NCBI RefSeq assembly: GCF_032118995.1
Contig: NC_092649.1
Location: 14,964,332 to 15,028,331 of the forward strand
Direction of reading: 5' to 3'
Origin: Asterias amurensis
Taxonomy: Eukaryota > Echinodermata > Asteroidea > Forcipulatida > Asteriidae
Length of the DNA stretch: 64,000 nt
Below, in pieces: positions 37,942 to 48,552 of the stretch. The position numbers and the translations under genes were made by a program. Each line of letters starts with the position of its first letter. Positions within the stretch are counted from its first letter, which is position 1. Under the pieces are notes generated by a model, which searched no databases, was not told the origin of the DNA, and worked only from the letters and a program-made list of their open reading frames with translations.

Positions 37942-38026
37942 ATGGCGTTGATGGCAACAGGTTGCAGGTGGCAATCAATTATGTTGTTGGGCCTTGCCAC
38001 CTTCATCATCTGCAGTTATGTTACAG
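37942..38026 (+). CDS. Carboxylesterase exon 1: signal peptide
   Basis: Encodes MALMATGCRWQSIMLLGLAT then FIICSYVT, a typical signal peptide. The ATG has A at -3 and G at +4. Ends in phase 1. Exon 2 restores the frame with a Gly codon. Confidence 0.88.
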
Positions 38027-41000
38027 GTACACTTTCAAGTCTTTGCATCATATCAATTTATCGTCAAGGGAAACAGTAAGTTTATCGATTAATTTATTGG
38101 TGGATGCCTGGTGTGTTTTTTGACATTTTGTTTACTTTGGTTGGGGGCGTATGCGCCTTTGCCTGTTTTGTTCTCCTCTTGTAAATCAGTATAATAGCTC
38201 CATGCTGTAGAATAAGTATTATGGCATGGAACTAATTCACTGTAATTAAAGCCAGGGATAACTTTCCGTATGGCGCCACCACTTTTTCACTCATTTTTAC
38301 AAAAAGGGATATATCAATCAGGTAAATTAGATACTATATTATTTTATTTCGAATGGAAAAGTGGTGGCGCCATACGGAAACTTTTCCAAAGCCATAATGT
38401 TACTAGTTTTTTTCTGTTTATAAATATCCATAGGGCCTATTTTATAGTGCAAATTTGAATTTGAGTTCATAAATTCATGTCTGTGGACTACTCTATTGAA
38501 AGATACTTTCATATTCAAACTGATAGTGTAAATTCTGACATATACATTGTAGGGCTATGTAAACCCAGTAACTGGGGCGCTGTACTAATTTATTTTTTAT
38601 TTGGTCATTATCGGTCGACTGAAAAAGGGAGTTCAGCGCCCCAGTTACTGGGTCTAATATGTATAATGTAATTGTGAGGGATCTGCAGTCTGTTTTATTC
38701 TACACATTATCACTGTAGTGATCACTTTTGGGGATATAACATTTTTAGTAGAATTAAATTTTGTAATTTTTGTAGGCCCAATCACATAAAAAAAATTCTT
38801 AAGAAAAGTTGTTGTTGGAATGACTTATCATTTGGTTGCATGGTCGGTAAAATACCCTCACACAAACGTAGGCTTACGTATTCTGTTTAAGAGTGACTGT
38901 TGATGCTGTTATTTCAACCCACCTCTTTCACTCTGTATTACCCAATCTATGATTCTATGATTGCTTGTCAAATGTTGGTGTTTACTGTTTAGGTCAGACC
39001 AAATAATTATTCTTAATTGCAATGGTTACCTCAAGTATTTAAACCGTTGTTTCCTTTTACTTTTTTAAGGAGTGAATGGTGCAGATGGAGATGAAGCGCC
39101 TATTGTTAAGTTAGGTAAATCATCGTCTGTACAGGGACTGATCTTAAAGGCATTAGAGTCCCCAACACCTGTCTATAACTTCCGTGGTATCTATTACGCT
39201 GCACCGCCAACCGGCAAACGTCGCTTTGGACCCCCTGCAAGAAGAAAACCTTTCGAGGGACTCTCAGATGGCACCAGGTTTGGACCTCTCTGTCCGCAAA
39301 ACCTTGAAACAACAGAAAGAGTCTTCAGAGGCATGCCGTTCCCGACGCGGGAAATGAACGAAGACTGTTTGCATCTTAATATCTATACTCCTGACCTGGA
39401 CGAGAAGGCCAAGTTGGCCGTCATGGTGCACTTCTCCGGAGGTGCGTTCGCTAATGGGGGAGGAGGTTTCTATGATGGAACAGCCTTAGCGGCTCATCAT
39501 CAAGTAGTGGTGGTAACCGTCAATACACGTCTCGGTGCTTTAGGATTCTTGAGTACCAGTGATGTCTCAGCAATGGGGAACTACGGGCTCTTGGATCAAG
39601 GTGTTGCACTACACTGGATCGGTTCTCATATCAAACAGTTTGGTGGGGACCCCGACAGAATCACCATCATGGGTGAGTCGTCCGGTGCCATGAGCGTCAG
39701 CCTCCAACTCATGTTTTCACTGAGCGAGGGGCTCTTCCATCAAGTGATCGCTCAGAGTGGTGTTGCCACCTCACCGATAGCCCTGGTTCGAGATCCTAGA
39801 GAGTTAGCGGAGAAGCTAGGTACCGCCCTCAAGTGTCCCACGGATAACTCCAGGATTCTTGTCGACTGCTTGAGACAGAAACCAGCCGATAAGATTGCGA
39901 GAGTGAAGCTGGTTAATCGACCCATTGAGTTTGGTCCGGTGGTGGATGGGATCTTCTTAAGAGACGACCCAAGAACAATCCAGACTCAAGGAAAAATACC
40001 CAGGAAGAATGTTCTTCTTGGATTCAACAGTGATGAGGGAGGTGGGTCTTTACTAGACACCAGAGTCTCGAGTGACCTGCTAAATCTTCTCTCACAGAGT
40101 ACCTTTAGTAAATTCCTTGAACAAATGGTAAGAACAAAATTAGAATGTAGGATAATTTCAGCTTATTGCAAAATCCGATTGAATATAACTTGTTGTTGTT
40201 CTAAAAAGGAAATTCTTTCTTTATAAGAAATATATTGAGAGGAAAGAAAATTCTGAGATACCAAGTTAAACATACAGTAACAAAAAATATATACAAAGAA
40301 CACCATAAAACGATCCCAGTACTTGGAGATAAACGAATTATTTTACATCTCAAAGAGTCGGATGTAAGTGGTCAGACGTAAGAAATTAAAATTTTGAAAA
40401 ATTACCCTTCAGATAATTTTTCCAGGGAAAACCCATGCAGTCAGGTAGGAACTGAAAACCCAATCCACATAGTGCCCTGGGTGGGATTCGAATCAGGGAA
40501 CGTTAGAGGAACACGTTGCCTTGGATCGGTCGAGTTGGTCTTTGAAAAGCGTTTGTTATGATATGCATATGGGTAGAAAGATGCTGTAAAAGTAGAATAC
40601 AATGATCCACACAAACATGCCTCGAAATTGCACGGTTTTCCTTTTACCTCGTCGGCTAACACGATCGGCCATTTATGGGAGTCAAATTTTTGACTCCCAT
40701 AAATGGCCGACCGTGTTAGTTCGCACAGTAAAAGAAAAACCACGCAATTTCGAGGCAAACTTGTGTGGATCATTGTATTCTACTTTTAAATTATCTTTCC
40801 AACCATATGCATTTTATAACAAACGGTTACAAACGCTTTTTTATAGACCAACTCGTCCGATCCAAGGCAACGTGTTCCTTTAACTACCTGCCAACTAGAC
40901 CACTGATTGATACTGTTATGTTGGGAATGTTTAATCATCTTGACTTTATTCTTTTATTTGCAGCTGTATCTGGTGATCCCTAAGAGTTTACCAGCCATGC

Positions 41001-43862
41001 CGCTGGTGAGGGCCATCACCAATATGTACGTAGACACTGAGGGTACATGGGACGATGATCAGGCTCAGCAGTACTTTAGCGACATCATCACTGACTGTGT
41101 GTATGTAGCTCCGGCAGTCAGTACAGCTGATGCTCTGAGTGGTTAGTACCTCACCTCAGTCAGTGATAATTACACTACACATGTTGCACCACCCTATAAT
41201 GAATTGACCAAGTTGTGATATGGCCCTTTTCCAAATCACGGCTTCGGCTTTGGATTCTGCTTCAGGCTCCATTCTCTCGTCTGAAGCCCTGAGGGCATGT
41301 ACGCAAAGCAGGCACAATTGTCAAATCAACTGGCGGGACCAAGCTAGCCTGAGCCGAATCCAAAGTCGAAGCTGCCGCTTCGAAAAGGGCCTAAGGTTGC
41401 GTTTGAATTTGCGGCTATGGCTATAGCTACAGCTGTTGCTAAGGATGTTGCTATGGGCCTCGTATGCTCGGTTCATGTTCTTGTGACAATCAAGCTGCAG
41501 CCACAGCCGGTAAATTGGCTTGTTAAGGCAGCCAAAGTATGAAAATTGGAAGTTTCTGTTGCTTTCATGTTTTTCTTTTGTTCGTTTTTTTTACAGTGGG
41601 ATGGGTGTTTTTTTAACTGGGGGGTGGGTATTAGGGGAAATTCTTTGTGGCAAGTCACCTGTTCCTCCTCGCCACTCACTGGCTTGGTACTTTTAGCTAT
41701 TTTGGTTCTTTGTTTCTTTATGTATAGATTTGTATATTTATATTTTTATGCCACCGAAAGTCTAATAAAACTAAACTAAAACTAGTGTTTAACTGCTTTG
41801 TTGAATAGACAAGATTATCGTGCCGGCGCTCTACCAACTTGGCTATCTTGCCCAGTAGGTTTTAAAGGCAGTGGACACTTTTAGTAATTACTCCAAATAA
41901 TTATTAGCATAAAACCTGACTTGGTAACAAGTAATGGGGAGCTGCTGATAGTATAAAACATTGTGAGAAGTGGCTCCCTCTGAAGTAATGTAATTTTCAA
42001 GAAAGAAGTAATTTTCATTAAATTTGATTTTGAAACCTCAGAATTAGATTTTCACAGGTTTGTTATTGTATGCATATTGAGACACTTTGCATCAAGTGCA
42101 AAGACTGGTCTTTGACAATTACCAATAGAGTCCAGTGCCTTTAACTGCTTTGTAGCCAAGGATCACACCCAAGTTTACAATACAACACGGCGGGCAGCAA
42201 AGAGATCACCTTAATGTGATCCAGTCAATTTCCCTTGTAGTTTATTACTTGATGTTTAGTTCAACTTTGATTTGCTGACCCCCAAACTATTTACAACTAT
42301 TATCTGGCAAAGTTAGAAAGTTACATGATCATTGTTAGTTAAAGTCTACAAATTTAACAAAAATTGCTTTGATTTTAGATGAATTTTATTATTTAAAGTT
42401 TAAGAGAATATCATTCTTTGCTCATTGCCAGCTATGGGCTAATGGATGTTTTTAATAATTATGTTTGTGAGTACATGTAGGTTATTTGAATCCAATTTCA
42501 ACCTTTTCAATCGTAACTTTTCCTCTTTTCCAGTGAGAGTTTTTTCTGTTTTCATGTATATATTTTAACATCATTCTCATAATTCGACCTTTTCTCTCTT
42601 GACTTTTCCTCTTTTTTTCCAGAGAGAGGTTTTTCTGTTTTCATGTATGAATTTGAACATCGCTCTGGAGATTCCACTCTCCCGTCGTGGGCCAAAGCAG
42701 ACCATGGTGATGAAGAGGCATATGTATGGGGCGAACCATTCATGGACAGGGGATGGAAAGGACCAGAAGCCTTCACAGAAGAAGAAAAAGAGTTGTCACA
42801 AAAGATGATGTTGTATTGGACAAACTTTGCAAAATATGGGTAAGACTTGTGTCTTTGGAGGAATTCTGTATTGTTTTGGGGTCACCATCAGTGCCTTTAG
42901 ATCAGTTTGTACTCAGTTTGCGGAACACCATTTGTATATCTTCTAGTTAACTGTGTAGATTCTTTAAGAACTTCTCTTGCTATTTATTCTTCTGTCGCGG
43001 AGTAGATTTGGGAATTCAGGAGACTACTTATGTAGTTCTGAAAAGAAAAGCTGTCCCCTGCTTATTAAATACTACTTGGGCAGAAGGTAGAAAAACAGCT
43101 GGGACTACTACTTTTACTTTGGATCAAGGGAACTTTTATTTATTAACTTAACTACCGCTAAGTGAGTTCTTAATTGGTTCCAATGTTTTGACCATGAGCC
43201 GGCTCTAGTCATCTTCAGAAACTAAAGAGTGTGAGACATGTTGGTCTATTTATGGGATTCAGAGGTTTTAGGGTTGAGTCGGTCATTGCTCTGATTGGTT
43301 TACTGACAGGAAAACTGTGGCTGGAGGGTCCCTTTATACATCTTTGTAAATTGTCTTAATTCAATAGTTTATTTCCAAACAATCAATGATACTTAAAGGA
43401 GTAAACTAACATGACTAGAAATAAAGGGTGATTAAGTATTGGGGGTCTTCATAAAGCAGCGCTATAGTTCAGTAGAGACCCCCATGACGTAGGTAGCTTA
43501 GGGGTATAAGTTGTATACAGAATTATTAAATTGTATCACACTAAATGAATATAATGAAGAATTACTTTTCAAATGCACGAAACAACAAATTATTTGTAAC
43601 TCAGGACAGATATGATTAGATGTTCAACTAAAATGTCTTGTTATTTTTCTTCCTACTTAGCAACCCCAATGGTGTTTCAAAGCCGCAAGACAGCAATCTC
43701 TCCGCACCATACTGGTCAAAGTACACCCGGGCTGACAAGAAATACATGCAGCTTGATAATACCCCACAAGAAGCTCAGAATATCAAATCTGAGAAAGTCC
43801 TCTTCTGGAATAAACTCTTTTCCTTCTGGAAGCTCGGGAAGCGAAGGAGGGAGGAGCTGTAA
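37942..43862 (+). CDS. Type-B carboxylesterase, probably ER-luminal (gene span, 5 exons)
   Basis: Serine hydrolase of the carboxylesterase/cholinesterase alpha/beta-hydrolase family, 579 residues, a normal length. Exons: 37942-38026, 39070-40127, 40964-41141, 42623-42839, 43661-43862, all GT-AG and phase-consistent. Residues 1-28 form a hydrophobic signal peptide. Triad by position: Ser232 in GESSGAM, Glu351 in NSDEGG, His468 in DHGDEE. The oxyanion-hole region reads HFSGGAF, and EDCLHLNIYTP is the family signature. The protein ends REEL, matching the KDEL-type pattern [KRHQSA]-[DENQ]-E-L, so retention in the ER lumen is inferred, as in mammalian liver carboxylesterases. There is no transmembrane or GPI-type tail. 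The natural substrate cannot be told from sequence. The nucleophile elbow is GESSG rather than the commoner GESAG. Confidence 0.95.
38247..38396. mobile_element. Foldback element in esterase intron 1
   Basis: Arms TTTCCGTATGGCGCCACCAC and GTGGTGGCGCCATACGGAAA are exact complements around a spacer of about 75 bp. Confidence 0.85.
38563..38653. mobile_element. Short inverted-repeat element in esterase intron 1
   Basis: ACCCAGTAACTGGGGCGCTG and CAGCGCCCCAGTTACTGGGT are perfect complements about 50 bp apart. Confidence 0.8.
38660..39060. other. Esterase intron 1, remainder
   Basis: AT-rich. Nothing recognised apart from the pyrimidine tract leading to the exon 2 acceptor. Confidence 0.5.
39070..40127 (+). 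CDS. Carboxylesterase exon 2: catalytic core
   Basis: A 1058-bp exon carrying most of the fold: YNFRGIYYAAPPTGKRRFGP, EDCLHLNIYTP, HFSGGAFANGG, GNYGLLDQ, FGGDPDRITIMGESSGA and LGFNSDEGG. Ends in phase 0 (ATG then gtaaga). Confidence 0.98.
40503..40883. mobile_element. Near-complete palindrome (TTAAAGGAACACGTTGCC family)
   Basis: Almost the whole 381 bp is an inverted repeat centred near 40686 (GACTCCCATAAATGGCCGACC in both arms). The right end is AACGTGTTCCTTTAA and the left end TTAGAGGAACACGTTGCC. Lies in esterase intron 2. Confidence 0.9.
40964..41141 (+). CDS. Carboxylesterase exon 3
   Basis: Encodes LYLVIPKSLPAMPLVRAITN then YFSDIITDCVYVAPAVSTAD. The DxxYVxPA segment precedes the catalytic His region in the family. 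Ends in phase 1. Confidence 0.95.
41222..41392. mobile_element. Foldback element (GGCTTTGGATTC family)
   Basis: Ends TGGCCCTTTTCCAAATCACG and GCTTCGAAAAGGGCC, with GGCTTCGGCTTTGGATTC and GAATCCAAAGTCGAAGC as paired arms. A second copy is at 56270-56443. Confidence 0.85.
41862..42144. mobile_element. MITE family 1, shortened
   Basis: Starts TTAAAGGCAGTGGACAC and ends GAGTCCAGTGCCTTTAA, with part of the core deleted. It lies between fragments of a tRNA-like element (41805-41860 and 42145-42250), so it seems to have inserted into one. Confidence 0.85.
42499..42668. repeat. Tandem duplication of the esterase exon 4 acceptor
   Basis: An upstream copy (42499-42579) repeats the splice acceptor and first codons found at 42585-42668 with a period of about 86 bp (CTTTTCC...TTTTCCAG...TTTTCTGTTTTCATGTAT). 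In the upstream copy the frame runs into TAA within a dozen codons, so only the downstream acceptor gives a full protein. Confidence 0.85.
42623..42839 (+). CDS. Carboxylesterase exon 4: catalytic His
   Basis: Encodes ERGFSVFMYEFEHRSGDSTL, KADHGDEEAYVWGEPF and MMLYWTNFAKYG. His468 in DHGDE is the third triad member. Ends in phase 2. Confidence 0.97.
42960..43420. mobile_element. Decayed relative of the 61.7-kb foldback
   Basis: Shares TCGCGGAGTAGAT, TAGTTCTGAAAAGAAAAGCTG, CTACTACTTTTACTTTGGATC and TCTAGTCATCTTCAG with the element at 61683-62298, but has lost most of the right arm. Confidence 0.7.
43661..43862 (+). CDS. Carboxylesterase exon 5 and stop
   Basis: Begins NPNG, continues APYWSKYTRADKKYMQLD and ends KLGKRRREEL-stop. 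The N-P-N motif and W-x-Y-T-x-x-xKYM match the C-terminal signature of the family. Confidence 0.95.
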
Positions 43863-44308
43863 GTTCTACCACAGATACTGTTGCTTGAGAGACACCTCCA
43901 GACAGGATATTCTTCCTACTTAAAGGAACATGACAGAATTGGTAAGAAGAAAAATCATGAAGATCACAGATTTCCATAAAACTTATACGGTCTAATGATG
44001 ATGATAGTAATGATGATGATAGTAGGAAACATCCCTTGAAATATTTCTGTCTGAAATGTCATATTTGATGAGAAATAACTAAAACTAGTTTTCCATTTGA
44101 AGTTTATCGCTCAGTGAGCATTTTATTCTTCTTTTTTAATCAATGTCATGCTAAATGTGTTATCGGCTTTTTCACTATGCTCTCGTGACCCAGATGTCCA
44201 GATCTTAAACCTCTACAGGTTTGTCAGTTTATGTATATGGTGGATTGCATAAAGGGCTTACACTGTCAGCAAATGTTTTGTTAGCAAAACCAAATTCTGT
44301 AATGTTCC

Positions 44309-44696
44309 TTAAAGGAACACGTTGCCTTGGATCGGACGAGTTGGTCTATAAAAAGTCTGTAACCGTTTTTTATAAAATGCATATGGTTGGAAAGATGTTT
44401 TAAAAGTAGAATACAATGATCCACACAACTTTGCCTCGAAATTGCGTGGTTTTCCTTTTACTGTGCGAACAATCACGGTCGGCCATTTATGGGAGTCAAA
44501 AATTTGACTCCCATAAATGGCCGACCGTGTTAGGCGACGAGGTAAAAGGAAAACCGTGCAATTTCGAGGCATGTTTGTGTGGATCATTGTATTCTACTTG
44601 TTCAACATCTTTCTACCCACATGCATTTTATAACAAACGGTTACGAACGCTTTTTAAAGACCAACTCGACCGATCCAAGGCAATGTGTTCCTTTAA
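44309..44696. mobile_element. Near-complete palindrome (TTAAAGGAACACGTTGCC family)
   Basis: Second copy of 40503-40883, with both TTAA ends intact (TTAAAGGAACACGTTGCC and GTGTTCCTTTAA). Centre at about 44500. Located 450 bp after the esterase stop, possibly within its 3' UTR. Confidence 0.92.
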
Positions 44697-44699
44697 GTC

Positions 44700-45340
44700 T
44701 GATTAGTTAGTTTGACCTCGGGGGAAAATCAGAGATACTAAATAGCCTGGAAAATGTAATATTGCTAGTTTGCAAGTCAAATATTCAGCTGGTTTCCATG
44801 TACCTCATGATTGGAAATAGCTTCCATCAAACTGCATGAAACAGGAAGAAAAATATCATTGTTGTGCCACTCCATCCTTATATTTGGTATTTTCCCCATA
44901 ATCCACTACACATACTTCTTCCCCCTAACCCATCTCCACCTCTTAAATAATAGATGCACCACCTTTTGAATGTCTAGTGCCCCTTGTTCGAAAACAAACA
45001 AAAACAATTGTGTACCTCTACCTTTAAGCCTCTGGGCGGCTGTTTGAAGTATTGACCTGATTTCAGTACTCAGGAATTCTCAGGGAAATTGTATCATAAC
45101 AAACGGACATACCAGAGATATGTAATGGCGTTGACATTAGTGGACTGACTCTACATACAATCCTTACACATGTATGATTATCAGTATTCATGTATAACAC
45201 AACATTGTGTACACATCATGTGCAATATCTACAGTGGATTTTGGAAAATAACTTGACATTGGTATTGAGTTTTCCAACAGCATATTGTGCCGATCAAAGT
45301 ATTTCATTGATGTTTATGTATACAACAAGAAAGGTAGTTG
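44700..45340. other. Intergenic, no recognisable feature
   Basis: No exon, RNA gene or named repeat seen. May include esterase 3' UTR. Confidence 0.45.
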
Positions 45341-45341
45341 T

Positions 45342-45610
45342 AGCACTGGACACTATTGGTAATTACTCAAAATAACTGTTGGCAATAAAACTTACTTGGT
45401 AACAAGCAGTGGAGAGCTGTTGATAGTATAAAACATTGTGAGAAACGGCCCCCTTTGAAGTAACATAGTTTTTGAGAAAGAAGTAATTTTCCATAAATTT
45501 GATTTCGAGACCCCAGAATTAGATTTTGAGGTCCCGAAATCAAGCATCTGAAAGCACACAACTTCGTGTGACAGTGCTGTTTTTTCTTCCATCATTATCT
45601 CGCAACTTGT
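45342..45610. mobile_element. MITE family 1, right end truncated
   Basis: Starts AGCACTGGACACTATTGG and stops in the core at ATTATCTCGCAACTTG. The inverse end is missing. Confidence 0.8.
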
Positions 45611-46278
45611 TTTTTATGTACATGTAATACTTGATATTTAAGTGCTACCATTACCTTCCTGGTTTTATCTATCAGAATAAAAAAGCTTTTGTTTTATATT
45701 ACTTTAGTATATAACACAATTATATTTGCACTATTTCAGATTAAGGCCTAATTATTGAGGGAAAGTTTAATTGTGTATTTAACACAAGTTGGTCTTAGAT
45801 TCAGAATATACTGTGTCATTTATCCAACTTTGTTTTAGTACATGATTTGCACAGGCAAATAGTAACCAAATTAATCCCACCCAAGTTTTCTTAGATCATG
45901 AGTGTAAATATTGTTTGTACCCATATTTTTTCATACAATTGTGCGTGAAGCAATAGAGGCTTTTTTTGTATACCACAGCTGCATTAAAAAATTAGTGTTT
46001 TCCGATTTTATTTGCAGGGTGTGATGAAAGAAAATTTTAGAAATATAATTAATTAAGTGTCAGATCATTTTTACTATTTAAATATATACAACATTAATTT
46101 GATGTTGTTTTTTTAATTGATGGATATTAAATAATGTTTTCAAGATTGAACTCCGCCAGTAATACGTAATATACAGCCCCATGGCTGTTTGGAGATTTGT
46201 TTGTATGTATTCAAAAGAGACTGGACACTCGCTTGCTGTGCTGAAGTATTTTTTAGTAAATTCCACAAAAAATTAACC

Positions 46279-47085
46279 TTAAAGTCACCTGGAAGTGGTA
46301 TTTTTTTTAAATAAAGCTTTTGTCACTAAAATATGTGTTTTTACGAGAGGAATGTGAATAAAAAGTTAACTAAGGTTTAAAAATATTAGTTTTGATTGTA
46401 TTTACAAGTTTACGAGTAGGCCCCGACCCGAGAGGGCGCTGTTCGTGACGTAATTCAAGGCGCGATATTTGAAGAGAAAATTTGTAGTCAGGCCCCCGTA
46501 TATTACGTCTTTCAGATACCTTCTTCGATTTCCCACTAGCTGGTAAAATTGTTGGGACGGCGTCGTGTTTAAGAATGGCTCTTCTCGTCATGTCAAATGA
46601 GAGGTGTATCCCGGATTCGAAGCACGACGGCTCGAAGTGTTCGCTGCATAGCGCTGAAAAAGACGTCGGACCGAACCACTTTGCTCTAGTTAATCTGACT
46701 TTCGCAGCCCACAACCGCCTATACTTGGGATCTGCAGGAAATAGATAAAGACTAACCCCATCTTTAGTTGTTTTGCTGCATCCAGCAGCAATACACCTGG
46801 TTGGCATTGCCGGAAAAATGCCAGAAAAAAAACCTTTTTCGCAGCGTACAAACTCACGTCTTAGAATTACATGTACTTTTGCACGTGTGTTTATCTACGC
46901 ATCGAGGCAAAGTCTTCCTTTTCCTACGTCACAAAAGGGGTAGGCGGAGTCAACCCCCAAGCACTTAATTAATTTTTTAACATATAAATCGGTACAAACA
47001 ATTACTCAAAAAATTGTTTTATTGTTAATAAACATATACTCTTATGTTTAAAAGAAAAAAAAATCCTATTTCCAGGTGCCTTTAA
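46279..47085 (-). mobile_element. 807-bp TTAA-flanked element enclosing a THAP ORF (Kolobok-like candidate)
   Basis: The left end TTAAAGTCACCTGGAAGTGG and the right end, read inward, TTAAAGGCACCTGGAAATAGG match at about 26 of 30 positions and run into T-runs on both sides. TTAA is the likely target duplication. The interior contains the minus-strand THAP ORF at 46370-46807. Known of the family: Kolobok transposons duplicate TTAA and encode a THAP domain. No catalytic transposase domain is present here, so the element would be non-autonomous or derived. Confidence 0.7.
46370..46807 (-). CDS. THAP-domain protein (145 aa), possibly transposon-derived
   Basis: The N-terminal THAP zinc-coordinating DNA-binding domain covers residues about 5-87: Cys5 and Cys10 (CIAAGC), Trp33, Cys54 and His57 (CSEHF), Phe58/Phe63 and the closing AVPTIL motif. 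The C-terminal 55 residues are basic and unrecognised. The ATG (at 46807) starts directly at MPTRC, as is usual for THAP proteins. A possible 5' splice donor (AAG then GTATCT, near 46519) lies after KSKK, so the ORF could be the first exon of a longer gene, but no downstream exon was seen. It lies inside the 46279-47085 inverted-repeat element. Confidence 0.8.
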   Translation of the reverse strand: MPTRCIAAGCSKTTKDGVSLYLFPADPKYRRLWAAKVRLTRAKWFGPTSFSALCSEHFEPSCFESGIHLSFDMTRRAILKHDAVPTILPASGKSKKVSERRNIRGPDYKFSLQISRLELRHEQRPLGSGPTRKLVNTIKTNIFKP

Positions 47086-47756
47086 TATTTATGTGTGTGC
47101 AATTTCTTGACAATATTAGATTATACAGATTATGTAGTTGTAGCTATGCAATAATTTCTGTGCTTTGTTTTTGCACGATAGTTTTAGTTTTATAACACAT
47201 TTGTTATCTGAAATTATTGATTTCCAATATATATGATTCTATGAATAAATCAATTATTACTCTTAAGTATTCAAATAACTTTGACTAGTATTTTTCTTTT
47301 TATGTTGCACAAAGGCTCTTTATATTTATTTCTTATTTGGGATACGTGTTCTTTAAAAGTCAAAAACCTTTTTGTCTATTCCCTCTGTTGAAGAAATTTG
47401 TAATATTTATTTTATTACAAAAAAAGTTCCTGGTAAAATGAATGCATACAGTACGACATACTCCTGCCTCCCTTATTTAATTTCTCTTCCTCGCCAGCTG
47501 GAAATAATAAAACTCTTTCTTCACGTTCCGATGAGAGCCTCAGACTAGCCAACCAGTCGGCAGGTTCCACAACTCTCTACGCATACCACGCTATACATAG
47601 TTAATAGTTGCCGAGAAGTGACTTGTTTGTAAGTCTATTCTCTTGGTTGAATTCTTGCCAATATCTGTGAGCACGTTCCAAGCAAACTTGGCCACATGAT
47701 CGGACCGCAGCTATGCTAGGCATCTAACCGACGTGTGCAGCTCTCCCCCAGCCCAC
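47086..47756. other. Intergenic, no recognisable feature
   Basis: AT-rich at first, then more mixed after 47450. No gene identified. Confidence 0.45.
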
Positions 47757-48316
47757 TAATGGCAAACCAGCGCGTTTTAACCAACGGGGAAATATAATCT
47801 GACATAGGATGGACATATTTGGTAGTAGAGCTTGTTAAAGCAAAGTGTACATTATTATAAGATGCCCTATTACTCTCTCACGACAGCAACACAAATTAGG
47901 AGTGAAATTGATGGAGGATACTGTATGTATATAACTGACCATGCTTTCCGCTGGAATGAAAAATAAAGATTCCTCGTATGTTAAAACTTTCCGTATAGTA
48001 ACAAGGAGGTTATATTGTTTTAAAGACTTAAAAAAGTTCCATCATTGAGAATATTTCGAAAGATGCCCTGCCGTATACGTGACAACCTCGCGAAGACAGA
48101 GGGATGTATAACCCCATTGGTTCACACTACCTGACCGAAGCCCCCTGTCTTTGCCCTTTCGAGGTATAGGGTATTTACGTGTCAGATATTGAACTTTATG
48201 TTACTATACCCATTAATGAATAACTTGACTTGTTTAAGAATTGCTCTACGATTCAAAAGTATACATGTGTACTTGCTTTATTGAGGATATAAGAGATGTA
48301 ATGGCAAACCAGCGCG
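47757..48316. repeat. 18-bp direct repeat bracketing about 525 bp
   Basis: TAATGGCAAACCAGCGCG occurs at 47757-47774 and 48299-48316. The second copy directly abuts a tRNA-like SINE. This looks like a target-site duplication, but the enclosed sequence was not recognised. Confidence 0.65.
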
Positions 48317-48552
48317 ATCTCTTATTTCGTTGCGGTACCCGCTGCCAAAACATAGGATTCGAACTGCCTCTAGCTACCGGGCAACCTCGGTAGTCTAGTT
48401 GGTAAGACACTGCTCTATAATTGCATGGGTCTTGGGTTCGAATCCCACCCGAATGACATGTCTGGGATATTTTTTTTTTCACAGGACTCGGAAAGTACTG
48501 AGCATACAGTGCTAACACACATCGGTGTACATTGGGTAAAAACCAAAATTAA
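48317..48552 (+). repeat. tRNA-like retroelement, third copy
   Basis: Closely matches 24510-24745 (GTTGCGGTACCCGCTGCC, TAGTCTAGTTGGTAAGACAC, GGTTCGAATCCCACCC, GTGCTAACACACATCGGTGT). It ends at GGGTAAAAACCAAAATTAAT and lacks the upstream direct-repeat partner. Confidence 0.88.

Noticed and set aside
37361..37978. 205-residue minus-strand ORF with a Gly-Glu repeat, and plus-strand Pro-only ORFs
   Set aside because: They are produced by the CCCCCT hexamer array and its unique flanks. No splice or motif support.
39072..40226. Single-exon esterase starting at 39072
   Set aside because: That start is a GTG inside exon 2. The upstream exon supplies a good ATG and signal peptide in phase, and the reading past 40127 is intronic.
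46078..46266. Small minus-strand ORF as a second THAP exon
   Set aside because: It lies outside the inverted-end element, has no acceptor in a fitting phase that I could see, and no recognisable motif.
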